The translations under genes and the position numbers were made by a program. This document shows, one piece after another, positions 44,214 to 55,638 of a stretch of 64,000 bases of DNA. Each line of letters opens with the position of its first letter. Positions within the stretch are counted from its first letter, which is position 1. Origin of the DNA: Azadirachta indica (taxonomy: Eukaryota > Streptophyta > Magnoliopsida > Sapindales > Meliaceae); assembly GCA_022749755.1 (NCBI GenBank), contig CM040441.1:23003475-23067474 (forward strand), read 5' to 3'. The notes below the pieces were generated by a model that saw nothing but the letters and a program-made list of their open reading frames with translations, made no database searches and had not been told where the DNA came from.

Positions 44214-46306
44214 TGATACAAATCTTATCAATAACATGATGAAACCGAATACCGAATGTAGTAAAGAACCCTAAAATTTCTCCAAAATGCAAGTTTATAA
44301 AGTCTTGACCCGATACCTATGTAGATAAGAACCAACACTATGATTTATCCAAACGCCACAGCAAGAATTCTTAAGAAAAAGCTTAAAAATTTAGATGATA
44401 AGTTTGGTTATTTGAACGCCACAAGAAATTAAACTTGAAAAGTTCAAGAATAAAAATTTGTAAGAAATAATTTAACACTCAAATTACTTGTTTCATTTCA
44501 AGAAATGAAAGCCTTTTTATAGGCAAATACAAATAGAAAATGTCAAAAGTTAAGTGATACGAAGCTCGCCAATATTGTGACGAAACTCAACACCGAATGT
44601 AGTACAAAACCCCAAGATTTTCCCAAAATGCAAGTTTATAGAATCTTAACCCGATACTTATTCAGATAAGAACCAAGACTATGATTTGCTCAAATGCCAC
44701 ATCAAGATTTTTAAAAAAACACTTAAGAATTTAGATGATAAGTTTGTTGTTTTGAATGCTACAAGAAATTAAATTTGAAGAGCTCAAGAATAAGAACTTA
44801 TAAAAAATAATATAACACTCAAAATTGCCTTTCTCATTTCAAGAAATGAAAACCTTTTTATAGGCAAATACAAAGAGAAAATATCAAAAGTTAGGTTATC
44901 AATCTCACCTAACAATTTGACAAAATAAATTCAAATTTTATGACTTTTAAAACCTATAAATTTCAAACATGAAAACGTAAGTAATGACGTCATATATATA
45001 TAACGTAAGCAATGACGTCTAATGTGCATAATGTAAGTAATTACATCATTTTAAGATTCTTAAAATTACATAAATGAACTATAATTTTTGAACATTTTCA
45101 TATTAATCTTCTTGGACTCCAATCGCTTAAATGATATTCACTGAGCCTAATTCTTCAAGACGTGTATCTTGAATTGTATTTGAATCACACATCTTTTTAA
45201 TTAGTTCATTTAAGGCACTTTCTAATGTCTTGACTCTACCTCTTATAATCGGTCCACTCGGACGCTTAGCGAATCATATAGATGTTGTAATTGAGTGTCT
45301 CCAACCTTATGTATGAGGTTCTCCTTTTTTTTCGTGGTTGCACAACTTCGTTTGCATCATTAGCCTAACAATCCTACTTAACAATTTGACAAAATAAGTA
45401 CAAACTTTATGACTTTTAAAAATTACAAATTTCAAACATAAAAACGTAAGCAATAACATCATATATATATACGACGTAAACAATGACGTCAAATGTGTAT
45501 GATGTAAGTGATTACATCATTTTAAGATTCTTAAAAATTACACAAATGAACTATAATTTTCGAACATTTTCAAATTAGTCTTCTTGAACTCCGATCGCTT
45601 GAATGATGTTCACTGAGACTAATTCTTCAAGACGTGTATCTTGAATTGTATTTGAATCACACATCTTTTTAATTAGTTCATTTAAGACACTTTCTAATGT
45701 CTTGACTCTACCTCTTATAATCGGTCCACTCGGACGCTTAGCGAATCATATAGATGCTGCAATTGAGTGTCTCCAACCTTATGTCTGAAGTTCTCCTCTT
45801 GTTTACGTGGTTGCACAACTTCGTTTGCGTCATTAGCTTAACAATCCTACTTAACAATTTGACAAAATAAGTACAAACTTTATGACTTTTAAAAATTACA
45901 AATTTCAAACATAAAAACATAAGCAATAACATCATATATATATACGACGTAAACAATGACATTAAATGTGTATGATGTAAGTGATTACATCATTTTTAAG
46001 ATTCTTAAAAATTACACAAATGAACTATAATTATCGAACATTTTCAAATTAGTCTTCTTGAACTCCGATCGCTTGAATGATGTTCACTGAGCCTAATTCT
46101 TCAAGACGTGTAGCTTGAATTGTATTTGAATCACACATCTTTTTAATTAGTTCATTTAAGGCACTTTCTAATGTCTTGACTCTACCTCTTATAATCGGTC
46201 CACTCGGACGCTTAGCGAATCATATAGATGCTGCAATTGAGTGTCTCCAACCTTATGTCTGAAGTTCTCCTCTTGTTTACGTGGTTGCACAACTTCGTTT
46301 GCATCA
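44214..46306 (-). mobile_element. Family A 3' LTR enlarged by a nested LTR and a tandem duplication
   Basis: The outer inverted LTR starts TGATACAAATC at 44214. At 44555 a second complete LTR (TGATACGAAGC to TTGCATCA, 44555-45359) interrupts it, flanked by TTAAG and TTAGC. The rest of the outer LTR then appears twice in tandem, 45360-45832 and 45833-46306, each starting TTAGC-TAACAATCCTAC and ending with the LTR terminus. A minus-strand polypurine tract follows at 46307, so this is a 3' LTR complex. Confidence 0.9.
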
Positions 46307-46830
46307 TTTTCTCCCTCTTGAAAAGAATTTGTCCTCAAATCGCTATCTACATTAAAAGGTGATAAGTCATAAACATTAAAGGTTGTATTAACCTTATACT
46401 CACCTGATAGTTCAAGTTTGTAAGCATTATCATTGATGCGTTCCACTACTCGAAATGGGCCGTCTCCCCTTGGTAGAAGTTTAGAACATTTTTGCTCAGC
46501 AAAACGCTCCTTCCTCATATATAACCAAACTAAATCTCCTGATTTAAAGACAACCTTCTTGCGTCCCTTATTGGCTTGCTTGGCATATTATTTCGTTCGT
46601 TGTTCTATATGTTGCCTTGCTTTCTCATGAATCTGCTTAATGAAATCAGCTTTCTTCTTGTCATCTAAATTAACGCGCCCATTCATAGATAAAAGAGTTA
46701 AATCCAAAGGAGTTAATAGATTAAAACCATAGACAATTTCCAAAGGTGAAAATTTAGTGGAAGAATGAACACAACGATTATAAGCAAATTCAACATGCGG
46801 CAAGCAATCTTCCCAAGTTTTCAGATTCTT
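46307..46830 (-). pseudogene. Family A integrase C-terminus (fragment)
   Basis: On the minus strand: [19 protein letters not shown] and [17 protein letters not shown] near 46700-46820, [14 protein letters not shown] near 46590-46630, RKERFAEQKCSKLLPRGDGP and YDLSPFNVDSDLRTNSF, then the polypurine tract at 46307-46325. The frame continues past the tract into the LTR to 46189. The integrase is cut at about 46830, where a plus-strand LTR end begins inside a shared GGGTCAAG. Confidence 0.88.
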
Positions 46831-46930
46831 TGGGTCAAGACTCAATAAACTTGTGTTTCGGAAAAATTTTAAGTTTCATTACTATATTTGATGTTGGGTT
46901 TTGTCACACATATTGGCGAGGTTCATATCA
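46831..46930 (+). mobile_element. Family A LTR, last 100 bp only
   Basis: The sequence from GGTCAAGACTCAATAAAC to GGTTCATATCA equals the U5 end of other family A LTRs. A TTTGTATCAGAACTTTG primer site and the gag leader follow. It lies head-to-head with the minus-strand element on its left. Confidence 0.85.
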
Positions 46931-47466
46931 TTTGTATCAGAACTTTGATTCCAAGGAAAGTTTAATTTATCCTTTACATCTTTATTGTTCCTTTACTTCT
47001 TCAATTATAATTCTAAAAAAAAAGTACAAATAAAAATATTGTGGTCAAATTCCTTCTTGACTGGTCCAAATTCGAATTTTGTGTTTTACTTTCTTCAATA
47101 TATTTTGATTTCATATTTTTATTTCTAATTTTAAAAAAAAATAAAGCAAAAAAAAAAAGAGAAGTAAAAAAAAAAAGAAAAAAAAAAGAGAATAGTTGTT
47201 ATCCATTATATTAATAATTTCTTGTAGTATTGACCTAATATTCTTTATTCTTGATCTAATATTGTCATTGCTTGCATCAATTTCTTAAGAATTACTTATT
47301 GAATCTTGTGATTTGTTTTAGTTGTTTCTCATCTTAAAATTACCATTGAAATTTTGATTAAGAGTGTGCGAGTGTGAGGACATTTGCATGCTCAAACATG
47401 AGAGTGAGTGAAAACACGTGAGGGAGTGCTTGTGAGGTTTCTAACTTTGTTTTGCAGATTTTAAAT
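46931..47466 (+). other. Family A primer site and leader
   Basis: The primer-site remnant TGTATCAGAAC is at 46933-46943. The leader that follows matches 39816-40322 and contains purine-rich runs near 47140-47190 and a CAG-ending TTTGTTTTGCAG just before gag. Confidence 0.65.
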
Positions 47467-48390
47467 ATGTCTCACAATCAAGAAGAAAATTCAACCTAAG
47501 GGGTACAACAACCAACTACCCGAACCTACAATTGCAAACATTATTGGGGGAGATGAGACAGATGATAAGGGCTGAGTTAGAATGAATCCATAAAAGGATG
47601 GATAGGTTGGAAGAAGAGACATCAAGAGGGCAATATCAAAGCTCTTCCATTAGACAACCACCTAGGCAAGTGCAACCGAGGGTACAATGGGGTAATGTTG
47701 AGGATGATGAGGAGTTAGATGAATCACTAATGTATTGGGGCAGGAATTTACATGGTTCTGGGAATAGAGAAGCTAGGTTAGGTAGACCTAAGTCGTTGGA
47801 TAATGATTTAGGAAGCATTAAGGTGAAAATTCCACCGTTCCAAGGAAGAAATGATCTTGAAGCTTATTTAGAGTGGGAGAAGAAAATAGAGATAGTTTTC
47901 GATTGTCACAACTATTTCGAGATCAAAAAGATAAAACTTGCGGCCATTGAATTTCCTGATTATGCTATTATTTGGTGGGATCAATTGTTGAAGGATAAAA
48001 GAAGAAATCAAGAATATCCTGTTCAGACTTGGGAGGAGATGAAGACAATAATGAGAAGACGTTTCATTCCAAGTTACTACCATCGGGAGTTTTTCAACAA
48101 ATTGCAGCGTCTAACTCAAGGATCTAAAAGTGTAGATAAATATTGCAAAGAGATGGAGGTTGCTATGATTCGAGCAAATATAGAGGAGGATAGAGAAGCT
48201 ACTATAGCTAAATTCTTACATGGTTTAAATCGTGAGATCGCAGACATGGTGGAGATGCAACATTATGTAGAGTTGATAGATATGGTACACCAAGCCATTA
48301 TAGTTGAGCAACAATTGAAGCAAAGGAACATGGCTAGGAGAGGAGCAAACATGACTGCTACAAACTCATGGAGATTAACTCCTAAATGAC
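47467..48390 (+). pseudogene. Family A gag, longest intact frame in the window
   Basis: Gag starts MSHNQEENST at 47467, then a stop; the uninterrupted 263-residue frame is 47598-48389. Visible features are a charged N-terminus (MDRLEEETSRGQYQ), VKIPPFQGRNDLEAYLEWE, IFDCHNY-like VFDCHNYFE, IEFPDYAIIWWDQLL, MRRRFIPSYYHREFFNKLQ, YCKEMEVAMIRANIEEDRE, FLHGLNREIADMVEMQHYVE and an Arg-rich end RRGANMTATNSWRLTPK. This is a full Retrotrans_gag domain. The early stop at 47497 and lack of a complete downstream pol argue against function. Confidence 0.9.
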
Positions 48391-48950
48391 AGGAATTTCC
48401 ATTAATAAAGTCTAATTTTAAAGTTTTTAAAGATGCTAAACAAGTTGTGCCGCAAAAATAAGGTAACATTGAATCTACCACTACTAGAAATAGTGACATT
48501 AAGTGTTTTAAATGTCAAAACAGGGGTCATATAGCTAACCAATACCCAAATAAAAAGGGTAATGGTGATCAACGCTCAACGAAAAATTGAGTTGGAAGGA
48601 GAAGAAGAAGACGAAATAGAAGACATGCCACCTCTTGAAGATAAGTACGAAGGGCAATATATTGCGGAAGGAGAATTATTAGTGGCAAGATGAGCTCTTA
48701 GCACACAGATTAAGGAAGAAGAAAATGATCAGCGGGAGAACTTGTTTCATACTCAGTATTTCATCAACAACAAAGTATGTATCGTTATAATTGATGGAGG
48801 AAGTTGCACCAACGTAGCCAACACCGAATTAGTAGAGAAATTGTTGTTACCTACCATGAAACATGCACGACCGTACCACCTTCAGTGGCTAAACAAATGT
48901 AGAGAAATCGAGGTAACAACAAAACATGTGTTGGTGGCATTCTCTACCAT
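48391..48950 (+). pseudogene. Family A zinc knuckle and aspartic protease start
   Basis: The knuckle reads CFKCQNRGHIANQYPNKK near 48506-48560, with the fourth ligand Cys changed to Tyr. An acidic stretch (EEEDEIEDMPPLEDKYEG) precedes the protease, which reads CIVIIDGGSCTNVANTELVE near 48776-48835 and ends VLVAFST at 48950, where satellite begins. DGGS at the active site is also seen in the other family A copies, so it may be normal for this lineage. Confidence 0.87.
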
Positions 48951-51842
48951 AAAACAGCTTGTCTCAAAATGAAGTAGTTTTTCGAGTTCGTATCACGTTT
49001 GACAATTCTATTCCCGAAAACCGCAAGTTTTCAAATTCTATATTTTCGAAATAAAATGTACTGCAATGATCCTCACGTGATGGTCAGTAACAAGATGTAC
49101 GGCTCGTCTAGAAATGATGCCGTTTTTTGAGTCAATATCATATTTGACAATTCTGGCCCCGAAAATCGTATGGTTTCAATTTCCCTTGTTTTTGAGAAAA
49201 AAATGTATTGTAACGATTGTGACGTGATGGTAACAAAACGTGTAGCTTGTCTCGAAACAAAGTTGTTTATTGAGTTCGTTTCACGTTCGATAATTCTGTC
49301 CTCGAAAACAGTACGTTTTCAAATTTTCCGTTTTCAAAACAAAATATACTACAAAGATCCTCATGTGATGGTCAATAACAAGATGTATAGCTCGTCTGAA
49401 AATGATATCATTTTTTAAATCTGTATCACGTTTGACAATTCCGTCGCAAAAAATCGTACATTTTCAAATTTCTTCGTTTTTGAAATAAAATGCACTGTAA
49501 CGATCCTGACACGATGGTGAGTAACAGGACGTGCGGCACATTCGATAGTATTTTAATCACGTTTTACAATTTTAGCCCCAAAAATCGTATGTTTTCAACT
49601 TCTCTGTGTTTAAAATAAAATATACCGTGAGGATCGTCATGCGATGGTGAGTAACAAAATGTGTGACACGTCTCAAACCAAACTCGCTTTTAGAATTCGT
49701 ATCATGTTTGACTATTCTGGCCACGAAAATTGTACATTTTCAACTTCTTTGTTTTCAAAATAAAATGCATTGTAAGGATCTTCACATGATGATGAGTAAC
49801 AACACTTTGCGGCCCGTCAGAAAATGAAATCATTTTTCAAGTCCTTATCATATTTGAGAATTCCGCCACCGAAAATTGAACATTTTCAACTTCTCCGTTT
49901 TCGAAATAAAATGCACCGTAATATTTCTCACGCGATGGTGAGTGACAATACGTGCGGCCAGTCTCAAAACGAAATCATTTCTCGAGTCCGCATCACATTT
50001 GACAATTCTGACACCGAAAAAGTACGTTTTTAATTGCTCTATTTTGGAAATAAAATGCACCATAACGATCTTCATGCGATCATGAGTAACAAGACTTTGC
50101 AACCCGTTTGGAAATGAAGACTTTTTTCGAGTCTTTATCACATTTGACATTTCCATTCCAGAAAATTGTACATTTTCAACTTTCCCATTCTTGAAATTAA
50201 ATGCATCCTAATGAAGTCACTTTCCAAGTCCGTATCTCGTTTGACAATTTTGTCCCTCGAAAATCATACTTTCTCAACTTTTCTATTTTCGAAATAAAAT
50301 GTACCGTAAGCATCCTCACACAATGTTGAGTAACTAAACGTGCGGCCTGTCTCGAACTGAAGTTGTTTTTCATGTTCGTATCACATTCAACAATTCTGGC
50401 CCCGAAAATCAAACATTCTCAACTTCTCCATTTTCGAAATAAAATATACCGTAATGATCCTCACATAATGATTGGTAACAAGATGTGCGGCGTGTCTCAG
50501 AATGAAGTCGCTTTCCGAGTTTGCATCAAGCTTGACAATTCGGACCCTGAAAATGGTATGTTTTCAACTTCTCCTTTTTCAAAATAAAATGCACCATAAT
50601 GATCCCCTCACGATATTAAGTAACAAGAGGTGTGGCCTGTCTCCAAGCAAAGTCGTTTTTTCAGTCCATATCACGTTTCACAATTCCGGCCCCGAATATC
50701 ACACGTTTTCAACTTCTTCGTTTTCGAAATAAAATGTACTGTAAAGATCCTAACACAATGGTGAGTAAAAAGATGTGCGATTCATCTTGAAACAAAGTCG
50801 CTTTTGGAGCTCGTATCATGTTTGACAATTCCGGCCCCGAAAATTGTACATTTTTAACATCTCTGTTTTCAAAATGAAATATACTGTAACGATCCTCACG
50901 CGATGGTTAGTAACAAAAACGTGTGGCCCCATCTTGAAATGATTTCATTTTTTGAGTCCGTATCACGTTTAACAAGTCCAACCCTGAAAATCATACGTTT
51001 TCAACTTCTCCGTTTTAAAAAAAAAAAATAGCACCGTAAGATTCTTTACGTGATGGTGAGTAACAAGACGTGCTGTTCGTTTTCAAACGAAGTCGATTTC
51101 AAAGTCCACATCACATTTGATAATTTTGTCTCCGAAAATCGTAGGTTTTCAACTTCTCCTTTTTTGAAATAAAATACAGTGTAAGCATCTTCACATGGTG
51201 GTGAGTAAAGAGACGTACGGCCCGGCTCGAACCAAAGTCATTTTTTGTGTCCATATCAAATTCGTGAATTCTGACCCCGAAAATTAAACGTTCTCAACTT
51301 TTCCATTTTCAAAATAAAGTGTACTGTAATGATCCTCACATGATGATTAGTAACAAAACGTGCGGCGCATCTGAAAATGAAGTCGCTTTTCTAGTTCATA
51401 TCAAGCTTGACAATTCGGACCCCGAAAATGGTATGTTTTCAACTTCTCCTTTTTTGAAATAAAATGCACCGTAACAATCCCTTCACGATATTAAGTAACA
51501 AGACATGTGGTCCGTTTCCATGCAAAGTCATTTTTTCAGTCTATATCACGTTTGACAGTTCTGTCCTCGAAAATCTTACGTTTTTAACTTCTCCGTTTTC
51601 AAAACAAAATGCACCGTAAGGTTCTTGACGCGATGTTGAGTAACAAAACGTGCGGTTCGTCTCGAAATGAAGTCGCTTTCCAAGTCCCTATTACGTTTGA
51701 CAATTCCGTCCCCGAAAAATGTACTTCGTCAACTCCTCCATTTTTGAAATAAAATGTATCGTAAGCATCCTCATATGATGCTGAGTAACTAGACATATGG
51801 CCTGTCTTGAATTGAGGTCGTTTTCAAGTCCGCATCACATTA
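48951..51842 (+). repeat. Satellite array (subfamily alpha) inside a family A element
   Basis: About 20 monomers in forward orientation, the same sense as the surrounding retroelement. Motifs are GATGGTGAGTAACAA, CGTATCACGTTTGACAATTC, CCCCGAAAATCGTA, TTTTCAACTTCTCC and AAATAAAATGCACCGTAA. The left flank is protease and the right flank is the protease-reverse transcriptase linker of the same family on the same strand. The array replaces about 300 bp of pol. Confidence 0.93.
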
Positions 51843-53051
51843 GGAAAAATGTGAAAGAGAGGGAGAGGAAAAAAATGAGAGAGTTGTAACGTTGATGCGT
51901 GAGAGAGAGGAAAAATATAATTTTATTGCAAAAAAAAGTGAGATCAAGAGAGCTTTACTTTCACAATAGCCCTTTATAGTACTTATGTACAATGAGGCCT
52001 TTTTGTGTACTGACAATTTTGTCGGATCCTTGCCGAACAATGTTATAATTCTTTTGCAGGAATTCGAGGATGTCTTTCCTGAAGAGGTACCTCCTGTTTT
52101 ACCTCCAATTCAAGGAATGATTTTATACTCGGTGCAACCATCTTATAGAAGTAATCTCGAGGAGATAAAGGAACTTCAACGATAAGTTAATGAGCTGATG
52201 GTATGTTAGAGAAAGTACGAGTCCTTGTGCGGTTTCGGTGCTACTAGTGCCTAAGAAAGATGGGACATGGAGGATGTGTGTTGATTGCCGAGCTGTATTT
52301 AAAACAAAATATGGTTTGTATGAATGGTTAGTTATGCCTTTTGGGTTAACTAATACACCTAATATTTTTATGAGACTTATGAACCATGTTTTGCGTGATT
52401 TCATTGGCAAATTCGTAATAGTCTATTTTGATGATATTTTGATTTATAGCAAAAAATGAATGATCATATTGAACATTTAAAACTTGTTTTAGAGTTTTAA
52501 GGAAAGAAAGGCTATTTGCTAATCTTAAGAAATGTACATTTTGCACTAATAAGCTTATATTTCTTAGTTTTATTATAAGTGCTAAAGGGATTGAGATCGA
52601 TGAGGAGAAGGTGAAGGCAATTCAAGAATGACTAATGCCTACTTCGACGAATCAAGTAAGAAGCTTTCATGGATTGGTTAGTTTTTATCGATACTTTGTT
52701 CGAGATTTTATTAGCATAGTTGCACCTTAACCGAAGTCATCAAGAAGAATGTTCCGTTCAAGTGGGGAAAAGAGCAAGAAAAGGCATTTAAACTTATCAA
52801 AGAAAAATTAACTAATGCACCTTTACTTGTTTTACCTAACTTTGCTAAAACATTTGAGATAGAGTGTGATGCTTCAGGCACAGGAATTGAAAGCATACTA
52901 ATGCAAGAAGAAAGATCGATTGCATACTTTAGTGAGAAATTAAATGGTGCGGCTCTAAACTACCTCACTTACGACAAAGAATTGTATGCATTGGTTCAAG
53001 CTCTAGAAACTTGGCAGCATTACCTTTGGCCCAAAGAGTTTGTGATTCATA
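51843..53051 (+). pseudogene. Family A linker, reverse transcriptase with in-frame deletion, RNase H
   Basis: The charged linker (KNVKEREREEKK-like, several frames) runs to 51960. Reverse transcriptase starts EFEDVFPEEVPPVLPPIQG near 52060-52115, then [20 protein letters not shown] near 52245-52305, where about 55-60 residues containing catalytic motif A are missing. [20 protein letters not shown] and [14 protein letters not shown] follow with the second catalytic motif intact. Frameshifts occur near 52180, 52455 and 52730. RNase H reads [29 protein letters not shown] and WPKEFVIH, ending at the gap. Confidence 0.9.
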
Positions 53052-53151
53052 NNNNNNNNNNNNNNNNNNNNNNNNNNNNNNNNNNNNNNNNNNNNNNNNN
53101 NNNNNNNNNNNNNNNNNNNNNNNNNNNNNNNNNNNNNNNNNNNNNNNNNNN
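53052..53151. other. Assembly gap of 100 N
   Basis: Exactly 100 N, a conventional length for a gap of unknown size. The sequence changes from RNase H (left) to satellite identical to that at about 31874 (right). Confidence 0.99.
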
Positions 53152-55638
53152 TAAGAAGACATGCAGCCGTCTCAGAACGAAGTCGCTTTTCGAGTCCGTA
53201 TCACGTTTGACAATTCCGTCCTTGAAAAAAGGACGTTTTTGAAATAAAGTGCACCATAAGGATCCTCACGTGATGATGAGTAATAAGACTTGTGGCTCGT
53301 CTCGAAACAAAGTCATTTTTCGAGTCAGTATCACATTTGACAATTTCATCACCAAAAATCATACATTTTCAATTTCTCTGTTCTCAAAATAAAATGCACC
53401 GTAAGGATCCTCACATGATAATGAGTAACAAGATGTGCAACCCGTCACGAACGGAAGTCATTTTTTGAGTCCAGCACGTTTGACAATTCCAGCCCAGAAA
53501 ATCATACGTTTTGAATCTCTCCATTTTTTAAATAAAGTGTATCGCAAGGATCCTCATACGATGGTGAGTAACAAGACGTGAGGACGGTGTCAAAATGAAA
53601 TCCTTTTCCAAATCCATATCACATTTGAAAATTCTAGCAACAAAAATCGTACATTTTCATCTTCTCTGTTTTCAACACAAAATGCGCCATAAGGATCTTC
53701 AGGTGATTGTGAGTAACATTACGTGTAGCTCTTCTGGAAACGAAGTCGTTTTTTAAATCAGTATCACATTTGACAATTTCAGCTCTGAAAATCGTACCTT
53801 TTCAACCTCTTCATCTTTGAAATAAAATATATCGTAAGGATCCTAATGTGATGGAGAGTTACAAGATGTGCAGTCTGTGTAGAAACAAAGTACTTTTCCT
53901 AGTGCGTATCAAGTTTGACAATTCCGGCGCAAAAATTGTATGTTTTTCAACTTCTCTATTTTTGAAATAAATTTCACTGAAACGATCCTTACACAATGCT
54001 GAGTAAAATACATGCGGCACGTCTAAAAAAAAATTCGTTTTTCCAGTCCGTATCACGTTTGACAATTCCATCCCCAAAAATGGACATTTTTAAAATAAAA
54101 TGCACTGTGAGGATCCTCATGCGATGGTGAGTAACAAGAAGACTTGTAGCCCATCTTGAAACGAAATCGTTTTTTTTTTTCAATTCTTATCACATTTGAC
54201 AGTTCCATCACCGAAAATCGTATGTTTTCAACTTATCCTTTTTTTGAAATAAAATGCATCGTAATGATGCCCATGTGATGGTGAGTAACAAAACGTACGG
54301 GCCCTCACGAAATAAGGTTGTTTTTCAAGTTTGTATCATGTTTAACATTTCCGTCACCAAAAATCTTACGCATTGAACTTCTCCATTTTCAAAATAAAAT
54401 ACACTGTAATGATCCTCACAAAATGGTGAGTAACAAAATATGCGGCCCGTCTCAAAATGAAGTCCTTTTTCAAGTACATATCACATTTTAAAATTTCGTC
54501 CTCGAAAATTGTACATTTTTAACTTCCCTACTCTGAAAATAACATGCACCATAACAATGCCCATGTGATTCTGAGTAAGCTGTCCATCTCAACACAAAGT
54601 CATTTTTCGAGTCCCTATAATGTTTAACAATTCTGTCCCTGAAAATGGTTTGTTATCTACTTATCCGTTTTTTAAATAAAATGCACCGTAAGGATCGTTA
54701 GGGGATGGTGAGGAACAATACGTGCAGCCTATTTTGAATCGAAGTCTTTTTTCGACTCCGTATCACATTTGAAAATTCCATCCCCGAAAATCGTATTTTT
54801 TCAACTTCTCGGTTTTTGAAATAAAATGTACCATAAGCATCCTCACACGATACTAAGTAAGATGACATGCGCCCTTTTTGGAAACGAAGTCATTTTTCGA
54901 GTTCGTATCACATTTGACAATTTTGACCCCGAAAATCTTGCGCATTGAACTTTTCCATTTTCGAAATAAAATATACCGTAACAGTTTTCACACGATACTG
55001 AATAACAAGACATGCGGGCCGTCTCGAAACGAAGTTACTTTCCGAGTCAATATCATATTTGACAATTCCGTCTTCGAAAATCGTACTTTTTCAACTTCTT
55101 CGTTTTCGAATAAAATGCATCGTAACGATCCCCACATGATGATAAAATAATAAGGCATGCGACCTTTCTTAAAATGAAGTCGTTTTCCCAGTCCATATAA
55201 CATTTGACAATTCTGTCCCCAAAAATCGTATGGCTTCAACTTCTCCATTTTTTAAATAAAATGCACTGTAACGATCCCCACGCGATGGGGGGAGTAACAA
55301 GATGTGCAGCTCATTCCAAAACGAAGTTGTTTTTCAAGTCTGTATCACGTTTAACATTTCTGTCACCGAAAATCTTACACATTGAACTTCTCCGTTTTCG
55401 AAATAAAATACACTTTAATGATCCTCACGCAATAGTGAGTAACAAGACATGCGGCCCGTCTCAAAACGAAGTCATTTTTCAAGTACATAGCATAATTTAC
55501 AATTTTGTCCCCGAAAATCATATGTTTTTAACTTCTCCATTCTAAAATTGACATGCACCATAACGATCCCCACGTAATGTTGAGTAATAAGACGAGCGGC
55601 CCATCTCAAAACAAAGTCGTTTTTTGAGTCTCTATAAC
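53152..55638 (+). repeat. Satellite array S7 (copy of 31874-34361)
   Basis: About 17 alpha monomers follow the same monomer order as copy 1. One difference is a small deletion near 54578, where GTAACAAAATGT is missing before GCTGTCC. It ends against RNase H at the same TTTGCC. Confidence 0.93.
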
